A stretch of DNA of 48,583 nt, from NCBI GenBank assembly GCA_964533275.1, contig CAZHJK010000022.1:1-48583 (forward strand), given 5' to 3'. A program made the position numbers and the translations under genes. The notes under the pieces were generated by a model that worked only from the letters and a program-made list of their open reading frames with translations, ran no database searches and was not told where the DNA came from. Origin of the DNA: CAZHJK01 sp964533275 (GTDB lineage: Bacteria; Bacillota; Clostridia; Eubacteriales; Garciellaceae). This document shows positions 25,479-32,617 of this stretch, one piece after another. The stretch's first letter is position 1; each line of letters starts with the position of its first letter.

Positions 25479-26087
25479 TTATATTTTATATTTTATTTTA
25501 ATTTTTAACTTTTCTAACTCTAATTTACTTGATTCCTTAATATTTCTCTTAATCCTTTCAACTTCTCTATCAGAATTGTAAGTATTCAAAATACTGACCC
25601 TTAAACTTTCAAGGTTCTCATTGTCTACACAATAAAGGTTTGTTTGAGGATAGGCCGGATTTGTAACTGCGCTTACATCAAATAATCTTTTAATTTTTCT
25701 TACAACTCTAGTGCTTGTATCTTTATCATAATGATCTTCTTCTATTGCAAAAGCAAAACTCATCTTAGTTAATAGTTTAGTTTTTATCATCTCATATAAA
25801 TCTTTTCCTACTGTTGTATTAACTAAAGATGCTCTAATTTTTAATCCTATCTTATCTACATCTAGTTTAAGGGTTCCATTTTTAACGGAAGCTACAATTA
25901 AAACTTCGTCACTATGGTTGTATTTGAAACATACATCTGATAAATCGCAATTATCTAGTGATCTAGGATCAATTACCTCATATATTTTTTTCCCCTCATA
26001 CTCCCATAACACAGTAGGTTGATTAAATACTATTGCATACCCTTCCACAACCATTTTATTATTTTTCTCCAAAATATTATCCTCCAT
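25479..26087 (-). CDS. HK97-family prohead protease
   Basis: A 202-residue S78 peptidase. The fold begins with VVEGYAIVFN, the catalytic His is H58 (KYNHSDEV), the catalytic Ser is S110 (TKMSFAFAI), and the end of the domain reads FDVSAVTNPAYP. In HK97-type phages this protease matures the prohead by cutting the capsid's delta domain and is encoded beside portal and capsid genes. Here neither is present. It may cleave the helper's capsid or scaffold, either to mature or to sabotage it. Both catalytic residues are present, so it is probably active. Confidence 0.88.
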   Translation of the reverse strand: MEDNILEKNNKMVVEGYAIVFNQPTVLWEYEGKKIYEVIDPRSLDNCDLSDVCFKYNHSDEVLIVASVKNGTLKLDVDKIGLKIRASLVNTTVGKDLYEMIKTKLLTKMSFAFAIEEDHYDKDTSTRVVRKIKRLFDVSAVTNPAYPQTNLYCVDNENLESLRVSILNTYNSDREVERIKRNIKESSKLELEKLKIKIKYKI

Positions 26088-26118
26088 AGCTCTTTTTTTT
26101 ACATCATAGATATCATCT

Positions 26119-26331
26119 TTATATTTTAGTTTCTATTCCATTTGATCTATTTGTACATTCAATACAATGTATATCAGCTTGAAAATCATAATCTATTTCT
26201 TTTAACATTTCATGATCCACTGGAAATTCTTTTCCACAACCTGAACACTTTGTATAAAATTCATCTGAAAAAACTTCAATATTCAGTTCCATTCCTCTAT
26301 TTACTTGCTTTTTAATATAAATCACTTTCAT
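26119..26331 (-). CDS. Small zinc-ribbon-like protein
   Basis: A 70-residue protein with two CxxC pairs (TKCSGCGKEF and IHCIECTN) about 20 residues apart, the layout of a zinc ribbon. No further assignment is possible. It lies between the sigma factor and the prohead protease in one transcript and could be a DNA-binding or sigma-interacting cofactor. Confidence 0.65.
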   Translation of the reverse strand: MKVIYIKKQVNRGMELNIEVFSDEFYTKCSGCGKEFPVDHEMLKEIDYDFQADIHCIECTNRSNGIETKI

Positions 26332-26354
26332 CTCTCCTCTTTGATTTAATTATA

Positions 26355-27251
26355 TTATTTCTGATCTTCCCTTTGAAAAAATATACTTTCTACTGCAGAA
26401 TTATAGGATCTATTGCTTGATCTAGCTTGTGTGTAATCTGTTCCTCTAATAAATATTGTTCTTCTGTCAACCTGTCTTTCAATATAATCTCTTATTATAA
26501 ATTCACTATGTCTAATCTTTCTTAGTGCATTTTGCTTTGCTACTCTTATACTTTCAGCTGATTCGTTATACTTCTCCCCTATTTCCTTAAGAGTAATAGC
26601 CTTACCATGTAATCCATAGTGGTTAATTAGTACGTTATATTCTAAATCTGTTAGTTCTGTCTTAGTTCTTGCTAGTATATCCTCAACAAATATCTTCTCT
26701 ATAACTCTTTCATATGGATTATCATTACTAGGAATAATATCCATTAAAGTAAGATTATCATCTTTACTTATTACCAATTCTAAAGATACAGGATCTTGTA
26801 AAACATTAAGTATTTTAAGTACCTGGTAAATATCCATATCTAGTTTTCTGCTTATCTCTTGTGGTTTTGGTTCTCTCCCAAGATCTTTCATCAGCTGTTT
26901 TTGAGCATTTTTAACTTTATTTATTTCATTGACCAAATATACTGGTATTCTTATAATTCTTTGATGATTATATATATATCTTGATATAAATTGTCTGATC
27001 CACAATATTGCATAGTTGCTGAAAGATCCTTTATCTGGATTATAAATTTCTATGGCTCTCATTAATCCCATTACTCCAACTTGAAAGAGATCATCAAATT
27101 CATTTTTCTCAGGTTTATAATATTTCTTAGCTACCCAGTGTACCAGCCTTAGATTATGTAATATTATTCTCTCTTTTGCAGTTGGATCTACTTTTAAATT
27201 GGTTAATAATTTTACTAGTTCATCATCTTGCAACGGTTTTTTATACTCCAT
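26355..27251 (-). CDS. Sigma-70 family factor encoded by the island
   Basis: A 298-residue group 3-like sigma factor. Region 2 is clear (FDDLFQVGVMGLMRAIEIYN, then GSFSNYAILWIRQFISRYI), region 3 follows (RIPVYLVNEINKVKNAQKQL, GREPKPQEISRKL), and region 4 ends with LKEIGEKYNESAESIRVAKQ. A basic, Arg/Ser-rich tail of about 45 residues follows region 4 and is not part of the family core. It probably directs RNA polymerase to late promoters of the island or of the helper. A full sigma factor is unusual in a phage satellite. Confidence 0.9.
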   Translation of the reverse strand: MEYKKPLQDDELVKLLTNLKVDPTAKERIILHNLRLVHWVAKKYYKPEKNEFDDLFQVGVMGLMRAIEIYNPDKGSFSNYAILWIRQFISRYIYNHQRIIRIPVYLVNEINKVKNAQKQLMKDLGREPKPQEISRKLDMDIYQVLKILNVLQDPVSLELVISKDDNLTLMDIIPSNDNPYERVIEKIFVEDILARTKTELTDLEYNVLINHYGLHGKAITLKEIGEKYNESAESIRVAKQNALRKIRHSEFIIRDYIERQVDRRTIFIRGTDYTQARSSNRSYNSAVESIFFQREDQK

Positions 27252-27291
27252 GTTTCCTCCTTAGATAGATAACTTTTTATACCTCACCTCC

Positions 27292-28563
27292 TTATAGGTT
27301 AACTACTTTTCCATAATCCATAAATGTAGTGCATTCTCCAATCCAGCCTAACTGTATAACTCCTAGAGCTCCATTTCTTTGTTTTGCTATTAATAATTCA
27401 GCTAGGTTAGGGTTTGCTTCTGGATTGTAATAGTATTCTCTATGGAGAAACATAATTACATCTGCATCAAATTCAATTTGCCCTGTTTCCCTTAAATCTG
27501 ATAATATAGGTCTTTTATTTTTTCTGCTTTCAGTTGCTCTACTCAATGAACTAATCACTAGAACTGGAATGTCTAATTCTTTGGCCATTGCCTTTAAGTC
27601 TCTACTTACCGCCTCAACTTGTTCCCTCCTGGACCCTCCTTCCTTACTTTTTATAAGTTGAAGATAATCAATAACTACTAAATCAAGTCCCTTTTTTCTT
27701 TTAACTTTTCTACACATGCTTTTCATTTGCCCTACAGTTAGAACAGCATTGTCACATATATAAATATTGGTTTTATAAAGCGTTCCCGATGCATTATTTA
27801 TCTTCTGCCAACCATAACCATCTATTTTTTTATTCCTTATACTTTGTTCACTAACTAAAGCTTCACTTAATAACATTCTTTTGGATATTAGCCTTTTACT
27901 CATCTCTAGACTAAAGAAAGCAATCTTTTTACCTTCCTTTGCAACATTCTGCAAGATATTTAATGCAAAGGCTGTTTTCCCCATACTAGGTCTTGCAGCC
28001 AAAATAATATAATCGCTTCTTTGTAAGCCATCTGTTATTTTATCTAATCCTGAAAATCCAGTTTGTAGTCCTGTTAAATCCTCTGAATAGTACCTATTTT
28101 CTATTTCTTGAAAAGCTTCTAGTAATGTTTCGTTAATAGGAGTAAAGTCTTGGGTTTGAATATTTTCTCTTAAGCGAAATACTTCTTTTTCAAGTCGTTC
28201 AGATAATGCTTGTCCACTATCTCTGGAAGTTAATACTCTTTCTGCTAGATTACATAATTTTCTTTTGAGTGTTAAATCTTTTAATTTGCTGATATACTCC
28301 CTCCAGTTAATTTTCAAAGGGCTTATCTCTGTAATGAATAATAAATCATTGGTGTTAACATTTTCCTTATTCAAGTGTTGTAGAAGTAGCATAGTATCTA
28401 TATTTTTATTTTGATTAAATAATTCTCTTATTCCCTCAAATATGGTTTTATGAATTGGGTCTGTAAAGTCCTCTGTACTTAAAAGCTCTATTTCCTGGAC
28501 ACATTCTTTGTATAAAACAGCACAACTCAAAATATACTGTTCAAGTGACACATCATAATTCAT
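27292..28563 (-). CDS. dnaB: Replicative DNA helicase, DnaB type
   Basis: A 423-residue DnaB-family helicase with an N-terminal helical domain, a linker and a RecA-like ATPase domain. Walker A is RPSMGKTAFA (191-200), Walker B is LDLVVIDYLQL, and SDLRETGQIEFDADVIMFLHR carries later helicase motifs. It is encoded directly after the replication initiator, as in lambdoid O/P or Firmicutes phage modules, and should be loaded at the origin inside that gene. The chromosomal copy should lie elsewhere. Confidence 0.93.
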   Translation of the reverse strand: MNYDVSLEQYILSCAVLYKECVQEIELLSTEDFTDPIHKTIFEGIRELFNQNKNIDTMLLLQHLNKENVNTNDLLFITEISPLKINWREYISKLKDLTLKRKLCNLAERVLTSRDSGQALSERLEKEVFRLRENIQTQDFTPINETLLEAFQEIENRYYSEDLTGLQTGFSGLDKITDGLQRSDYIILAARPSMGKTAFALNILQNVAKEGKKIAFFSLEMSKRLISKRMLLSEALVSEQSIRNKKIDGYGWQKINNASGTLYKTNIYICDNAVLTVGQMKSMCRKVKRKKGLDLVVIDYLQLIKSKEGGSRREQVEAVSRDLKAMAKELDIPVLVISSLSRATESRKNKRPILSDLRETGQIEFDADVIMFLHREYYYNPEANPNLAELLIAKQRNGALGVIQLGWIGECTTFMDYGKVVNL

Positions 28564-28595
28564 TTGATTCCCTCTTTTACATAAATGACTTTTTA

Positions 28596-29375
28596 TTATT
28601 TATATACTGTTAAATGTCCATATGGATTATCTGTCTGATCCTCCTTTGGAGGCTTGTACACATCATCATCATACTCAGAACATATTAAGTGAGTAGCGTT
28701 ATAAGCCTTTTGACCGAAAAACTCTGTTATGCCCCTAACTTTTATCGGAAATTCATTATTTTCAGTTGCTTTAACTTTTTCTTCATGCCTCTTAAGTAAT
28801 ATTTTTAGATGCTCAGTATCACAATTTAACTCATTCATAGCCTTCTTCATTGCTTTAGCCATTTCTGGCTTATATTTTTTATGCTTGATTAGATCCAGGG
28901 TTAAATAATAATCAAAAACACTTTTAAAGTCCTTTTCTTTAATATTTTCTTTTTTCTTTATTTGGGGAGCTAATTCGCTCCCTGTTCTGGTAGCTAATCC
29001 GCTACCTGTATGGGGCTCTTTTTCGTTGGGTGGTAACTTATTCGCTACCTCTCCCCTATTTAGTTCCCACATATTATAATTTTTGTTAAAGGATAGCTTT
29101 CTTGATTTGTTAAATGTTGCTTCAGAAGTTACGATTATAATCTTCTTGTCAATCAACCAATTTAATTCTCTCTGTATTTGCTTTTTATGTATATTGGTTG
29201 CTTTAGAAATAAATTTTATTGATAGACTATGTTCTTTTCTGTTGTAACCATATGTTTGTCTGAATAGAACATCTAAAATTCTTCTTTGGGTACCATTTAG
29301 ATTGGTAGTTGCCAGAACTTCAAATATTTCATGTGCTATTTTTGTATATCCATTTTCCGGTTGTACACTGCTCAT
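28596..29375 (-). CDS. Phage replication protein O-like initiator
   Basis: A 259-residue initiator. Its N-terminal winged helix resembles the Phage_rep_O domain (VQPENGYTKIAHEIFEVLAT, then NGTQRRILDVLFRQTYGYN). The C-terminal half is helical (YLTLDLIKHKKYKPEMAKAM). The linker between them (about residues 110-140) is encoded by DNA carrying three 18-bp iterons, which gives the repetitive TGSGLATRTGSELAP. As in lambda O, the origin seems to lie inside the initiator gene. It probably recruits the DnaB helicase encoded next. Confidence 0.82.
   Translation of the reverse strand: MSSVQPENGYTKIAHEIFEVLATTNLNGTQRRILDVLFRQTYGYNRKEHSLSIKFISKATNIHKKQIQRELNWLIDKKIIIVTSEATFNKSRKLSFNKNYNMWELNRGEVANKLPPNEKEPHTGSGLATRTGSELAPQIKKKENIKEKDFKSVFDYYLTLDLIKHKKYKPEMAKAMKKAMNELNCDTEHLKILLKRHEEKVKATENNEFPIKVRGITEFFGQKAYNATHLICSEYDDDVYKPPKEDQTDNPYGHLTVYK
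28930..29049. other. Putative replication origin with three 18-bp iterons
   Basis: Three near-palindromic 18-mers: GGGAGCTAATTCGCTCCC (28965-28982), GGTAGCTAATCCGCTACC (28989-29006) and GGTAACTTATTCGCTACC (29032-29049). The first two start 24 bp apart, the last 43 bp on. A T-rich, easily melted stretch (28930-28963) lies beside them. Iterons plus an AT-rich segment inside an O-type initiator gene is the lambda origin layout. Confidence 0.65.
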
Positions 29376-29396
29376 TTCACCACCTCGTCTTTAGTT

Positions 29397-29609
29397 TCAT
29401 GTCTTCACATATCTTCTTTTTCTTTTTCTATGTCTAGCTTGATCTATCTCCCTAGCTTTATAAAGTATGTTCATATTCGTATTAATAGCAGCGTACAATC
29501 TAGCTTTATCTAATTCAGAAACCCTATAATTTTGTTCTATATAATAAAACAGTTCTGCTAACTCTAAAGCTAGGGCCATATCAGAATCGTTTAACTTAAT
29601 ATTTTTCAT
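29397..29609 (-). CDS. Hypothetical 70-residue protein, basic C-terminus
   Basis: Not recognised. A helical protein (SDMALALELAELFYYIEQNY) ending in the very basic tail ARHRKRKRRYVKT, which suggests nucleic-acid contact. It sits between the Xis-like gene and the initiator in the early leftward operon, 21 bp before the initiator start. Confidence 0.6.
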   Translation of the reverse strand: MKNIKLNDSDMALALELAELFYYIEQNYRVSELDKARLYAAINTNMNILYKAREIDQARHRKRKRRYVKT

Positions 29610-29626
29610 GACCTAACCACCTTTAT

Positions 29627-29818
29627 TTATAAAGATCTTCCTTCTCTTGTAGCCTTATTGAGCCAATCTTCCATTAATGGAATATTTATTTTTACTGTGG
29701 TACCAATTTTAATAGTAGGGAGATCCGGCTCACTTCTTACTAATGCATAAAGTTTATCTCTCCCAATATTAAAATATTTACTAGCCTCTACAACTGATAA
29801 TAAATATTTGCTTTTCAT
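29627..29818 (-). CDS. xis: Tn916 Xis-like excisionase
   Basis: 63 residues from the ATG at 29818, chosen because AAGGAGG precedes it. A longer frame runs into the upstream Cro-like gene. LLSVVEASKYFNIGRDKLYA and TIKIGTTVKINIPLMEDWL match the helix-turn-helix and wing of the Tn916-type excisionase family. Its place immediately after the Cro-like gene, on the excision/replication side of the switch, fits a directionality factor for the integrase at 30969-32138. Confidence 0.8.
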   Translation of the reverse strand: MKSKYLLSVVEASKYFNIGRDKLYALVRSEPDLPTIKIGTTVKINIPLMEDWLNKATREGRSL

Positions 29819-29837
29819 TCTAAACCTCCTTGATTTT

Positions 29838-30026
29838 TTAAGAAAAGAAAAGTTCATCTATATTTGAATTTAGCTCTTTAGCTATACGTTCCATTATGTC
29901 TTTAGTTGGATTTGCTTTATCTTTCTCCAATAGTCTTAAATATTGTGGTGATATGTTAACCCTTTTAGCTAATTCATACTGTTTAAGATTATTTTCAATC
30001 CTTTTTAATTTTAATTTCATGCCCAT
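29838..30026 (-). CDS. Cro-like XRE regulator
   Basis: A 62-residue XRE protein (IENNLKQYELAKRVNISPQY, then LLEKDKANPTKDIMERIAKE). It is transcribed divergently from the larger repressor across three operators, the Cro position of a lambda-like switch. It is the first gene of the leftward early operon. A shorter form could start at the internal Met3. Confidence 0.85.
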   Translation of the reverse strand: MGMKLKLKRIENNLKQYELAKRVNISPQYLRLLEKDKANPTKDIMERIAKELNSNIDELFFS

Positions 30027-30043
30027 AAATTCACCCCCTTTAT

Positions 30044-30141
30044 ATTTGTTTCAATAATGAAACAAATATGTTTAATTTAATTATAATATTCATAAATGAA
30101 TATGTCAATGCTTTTTAATAAATTTTGTTTCGTAAATGAAT
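30044..30141. promoter_or_regulatory. Three-operator switch between cro-like and repressor genes
   Basis: Three sites share the frame TTC-N6-GAA: TTTCAATAATGAAA (30049-30062), ATTCATAAATGAAT (30088-30101) and TTTCGTAAATGAAT (30128-30141). Their starts are 39 and 40 bp apart, close to four helical turns. The first extends to 9-bp arms (ATTTGTTTC/GAAACAAAT, 30044-30067) and the second to 18 bp. They are the probable binding sites of the Cro-like and/or repressor proteins. Confidence 0.75.
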
Positions 30142-30149
30142 ATTTTTTA

Positions 30150-30178
30150 TTGTTTATCTTGATACTATTTGATATACT
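30150..30178 (+). promoter_or_regulatory. Promoter of the repressor-integrase operon
   Basis: TTGTTT (30150-30155) and TATACT (30173-30178) are separated by 17 bp. The start point would be close to the AAGGAGG ribosome site, giving a very short leader. The rightmost operator ends only 9 bp upstream of the -35, so autoregulation is likely. Confidence 0.6.
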
Positions 30179-30199
30179 TTACTGTAAGGAGGTGTTTAT

Positions 30200-30955
30200 A
30201 TGGGATTAAATGACTTTATAAAGGTTGGTAATAAAATCAAAATTATTAGAAAATCTAAAGGTATTAGTCAAAAATATATGGCTGAAGAGGTATTAAAAAT
30301 TCCTAGATCAACTTATTCAAATTATGAAAATGATAATAGGGTGCCTGATGTTGATACACTTAAAAAAATAGCTGCAGCTCTTGAAGTTTCAGAAGAAAAA
30401 TTATTAGGTCATTCTTTATCTACTAAAAAAGACTTTTATTTTAATATTAATACAGTAAGAGATTTAATTTATGATTTGTATGAGGAAATATATAATCATA
30501 GCCATGTTAAAGATGATATCAAAATTACCGCTAAGGATTTTGTATATAAGGATAAATATTTTATGGATGGCGTTATAAATAGTTTCATTAAGTTAATTTT
30601 AGTCAACACAGAAACTTTAAAAAGAAGAATATTAGAAAAAGATAATACTCCAGCCAGAGAAAAAATTTTTGTGAAATATGCACCTGAGGAAATAATAAAA
30701 GATAAAAATAATGCTACTATGACTCATACTCATCAATTTGAACTAGGCACTAAATTAAATAATAGAGATTTTTTGAAACATAAAATAGAGGAATATGAAA
30801 ATTATTTGCATAATATAGAAAATGGTATAGATAATTACGAACTAATAGAGAATGGACTAAAAGAAGCTAGAAATGAATATCAGCAGGATCAATCAGAGGA
30901 TAAAGATGCAGTAAAGCAGGCTACTCAAGAAGATATTGATAAATTCATGGGTTAA
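30200..30955 (+). CDS. Island repressor (Stl/CI-like), XRE family
   Basis: A 251-residue protein with an N-terminal XRE domain (IIRKSKGISQKYMAEEVLKI, then RSTYSNYENDNRVPDVDTLK) and a long helical C-terminal part of unknown fold. There is no S24/LexA peptidase domain, so RecA-triggered self-cleavage is not expected. This is the situation in Stl repressors of phage-inducible islands, which are lifted by binding a helper-phage protein. It is followed by the integrase 13 bp later, probably as one transcript. Confidence 0.82.
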   Translation: MGLNDFIKVGNKIKIIRKSKGISQKYMAEEVLKIPRSTYSNYENDNRVPDVDTLKKIAAALEVSEEKLLGHSLSTKKDFYFNINTVRDLIYDLYEEIYNHSHVKDDIKITAKDFVYKDKYFMDGVINSFIKLILVNTETLKRRILEKDNTPAREKIFVKYAPEEIIKDKNNATMTHTHQFELGTKLNNRDFLKHKIEEYENYLHNIENGIDNYELIENGLKEARNEYQQDQSEDKDAVKQATQEDIDKFMG

Positions 30956-30968
30956 GAGGTGAGTTTTA

Positions 30969-32138
30969 TTGGCTAGACAACCAAAGACAAATACAGAAAT
31001 AAACGGATATAACTATTTTCGTACTAGGTTAAATGTAGGATTTGATAATAAGGGTAACCCTATTAGAAAAACCTTTTATGGAAGAACTAAAACAGAAGCA
31101 GAAAATAAAAAAAATGAATATGTAAGAGCTTTAGAAAATGGATTAAATCCTGATCTAAGCTCTCAATCTTTAGAAAGATCTATGCATGCCTGGTTATGGG
31201 ATATAGAATATCATTCAGGCAATAAATCTTCTACTTTTGAAAGATATGAGTCTATTTATAGAAACTATGTTCAGGATACAACATTAGGTCAATTAATTGT
31301 TAATAATATAAAGAAAATTGCTATCCAAAAGTATTATAATGATTTAATAAAAAATGGGAAAAGCCATTCTGTAGTATTAAATCTAAATAAGTTGCTTAAC
31401 AAATTTTTTAGCTATGCAGAATCTGAATCATATATTTTAAAAAATCCTATAAAGGGATTAAAAATTTCAAAGGGAAATGAGGAAGATATAAAGGAAGATA
31501 TTAAATCTATAGAGACTTTTTCTAAAGAAGAAATTAATATTATCATAAATAGTCTTGGTAATGTTAAAATAAGATATATTATTATTTTTGCACTACTTAC
31601 TGGAGCTCGTGAAGGTGAAATATTAGCATTAGAAAAATCTGATATTCAGAACAATATTGTAAAAATAAACAAATCTGCTAGGTTGGTTAAAGTATTTAAA
31701 GATGATAGTAAATATAGCTATGAATTAAAAATCACAAAACCAAAATCAAAAAATTCAAATAGAGAAATTCCACTTCCAAGAACCTTAATTAATGAATTGT
31801 CTAGATTAGATATTTTAATTAAAGAGGAAAAATTAAAACTTGGTCCAGCATACAATGATAACAATCTTTTATTCCCTTCATTAACAGGTCAATATATAGA
31901 TTCCAGAAACTTAATTAGATCTTGGAAAAGAGTACTAAATAATGCTGGAGTACAGTATAGAAAATTCCATTCCTTGAGACATACCTATGCTACTAAATTA
32001 TTTGAGAATGGTTCATCTATATTAACCGTTTCAAGATTATTAGGACATAGTTCTATTAAAACAACTGAAATATATACTCATGTATTAGAAGATATAAAAG
32101 AAAAAGAGGTTCAATGTTTAAATAGTATTTTTATATAA
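30969..32138 (+). CDS. int: Tyrosine-recombinase integrase
   Basis: 389 residues from a TTG start after AGAGGTG. It has an N-terminal arm-binding domain, a core-binding SAM-like domain (about 65-160) and a catalytic domain with R214 (TGAREGE), H334 and R337 (HSLRHTY), H360 (LLGHSS) and the nucleophile Y369. All catalytic residues are present, so it is probably active. It reads toward the tRNA-Arg gene, 160 bp from attR. The 21-bp subterminal repeats may be its arm sites. Confidence 0.95.
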   Translation: MARQPKTNTEINGYNYFRTRLNVGFDNKGNPIRKTFYGRTKTEAENKKNEYVRALENGLNPDLSSQSLERSMHAWLWDIEYHSGNKSSTFERYESIYRNYVQDTTLGQLIVNNIKKIAIQKYYNDLIKNGKSHSVVLNLNKLLNKFFSYAESESYILKNPIKGLKISKGNEEDIKEDIKSIETFSKEEINIIINSLGNVKIRYIIIFALLTGAREGEILALEKSDIQNNIVKINKSARLVKVFKDDSKYSYELKITKPKSKNSNREIPLPRTLINELSRLDILIKEEKLKLGPAYNDNNLLFPSLTGQYIDSRNLIRSWKRVLNNAGVQYRKFHSLRHTYATKLFENGSSILTVSRLLGHSSIKTTEIYTHVLEDIKEKEVQCLNSIFI

Positions 32139-32189
32139 GAGAGCAGCTCTTACAATTTTAATTGATACTTCTGTATAACATAATAATAA

Positions 32190-32215
32190 AACCCTATCAT
32201 TATTTTGATAGGGTT
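32190..32215 (+). terminator. Terminator after the integrase
   Basis: AACCCTATCA (32190-32199) pairs with TGATAGGGTT (32206-32215), a ten-bp stem. It lies about 50 bp past the integrase stop. Confidence 0.75.
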
Positions 32216-32239
32216 AATTCATTGTATTATTTTTTCTTA

Positions 32240-32260
32240 AGGGTTAAAAAAGGGTTAAAT
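32240..32260 (+). repeat. 21-bp subterminal repeat, right copy
   Basis: AGGGTTAAAAAAGGG then TTAAAT. Same orientation as the left copy at 19504-19524 with one mismatch. It lies 40 bp inside attR. Confidence 0.5.
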
Positions 32261-32300
32261 CTTATTTTAAAGTACCAATTAAAGCCTTGAAAGTCTTGTG

Positions 32301-32342
32301 AATGGCGTGCCCAGAGAGATTCGAACTCCCGACCTCTTGATT
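32301..32342 (-). repeat. attR: 42-bp core within tRNA-Arg
   Basis: Identical to 19357-19398. The core supplies the 3' half of the intact tRNA gene, so integration keeps the tRNA functional. Confidence 0.92.
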
Positions 32343-32379
32343 CGTAGTCAAGCACTCTATCCAGCTGAGCTATGGGCAC
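32303..32379 (-). tRNA. tRNA-Arg (anticodon ACG)
   Basis: A complete cloverleaf on the minus strand: acceptor GTGCCCA/TGGGCAC, D arm, anticodon stem TTGA/TCAA around the loop CTACGAA (anticodon ACG), T loop TTCGAAT and encoded CCA. It is the integration target of the island. Confidence 0.96.
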
Positions 32380-32617
32380 AAATTATTTAATTTATTGACG
32401 AACTATATCTTAACATAAATAGAGGCATAAATCAATTGTTTTATTTTTACCCACTTTCCTAGTTTAACCATATTTCCATTAGTTATAGCCTTTATACATA
32501 AAGTTTATTTTCATATGGCAATACTAATTTATTATGCTATAATATATTAATTATTAGAAAATATATGTAATAAGACAAGATAAATTTTCTGTCTTAATAA
32601 GGAGATTAAAGATATTT

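Larger units (their letters stand above)
19357..32342. mobile_element. PICI-like phage satellite integrated in tRNA-Arg
   Basis: The element is bounded by an exact 42-bp direct repeat (19357-19398 and 32301-32342), which is the 3' end of tRNA-Arg. One element unit is about 12.9 kb. Contents: a tyrosine integrase beside the intact tRNA, a repressor, Cro- and Xis-like genes, a replication initiator and helicase, a sigma factor, a prohead protease, a coiled-coil protein and a small terminase subunit. An FtsK-type ATPase and a replication-relaxation protein lie distally. No capsid, portal, large terminase, tail or lysis genes are present. Size, gene order and the tRNA site match phage-inducible chromosomal islands. 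The FtsK module suggests hybrid ancestry with mobilizable elements. Confidence 0.85.

Noticed and set aside
19357..32342. The element as an intact prophage
   Set aside because: No capsid, portal, large terminase, tail or lysis gene is present, and the genes are tightly packed with no room for them.
19357..32342. The element as a complete conjugative element
   Set aside because: Only an FtsK-type ATPase and a replication-relaxation protein are present. There is no relaxase, VirB4-like ATPase or pore protein.
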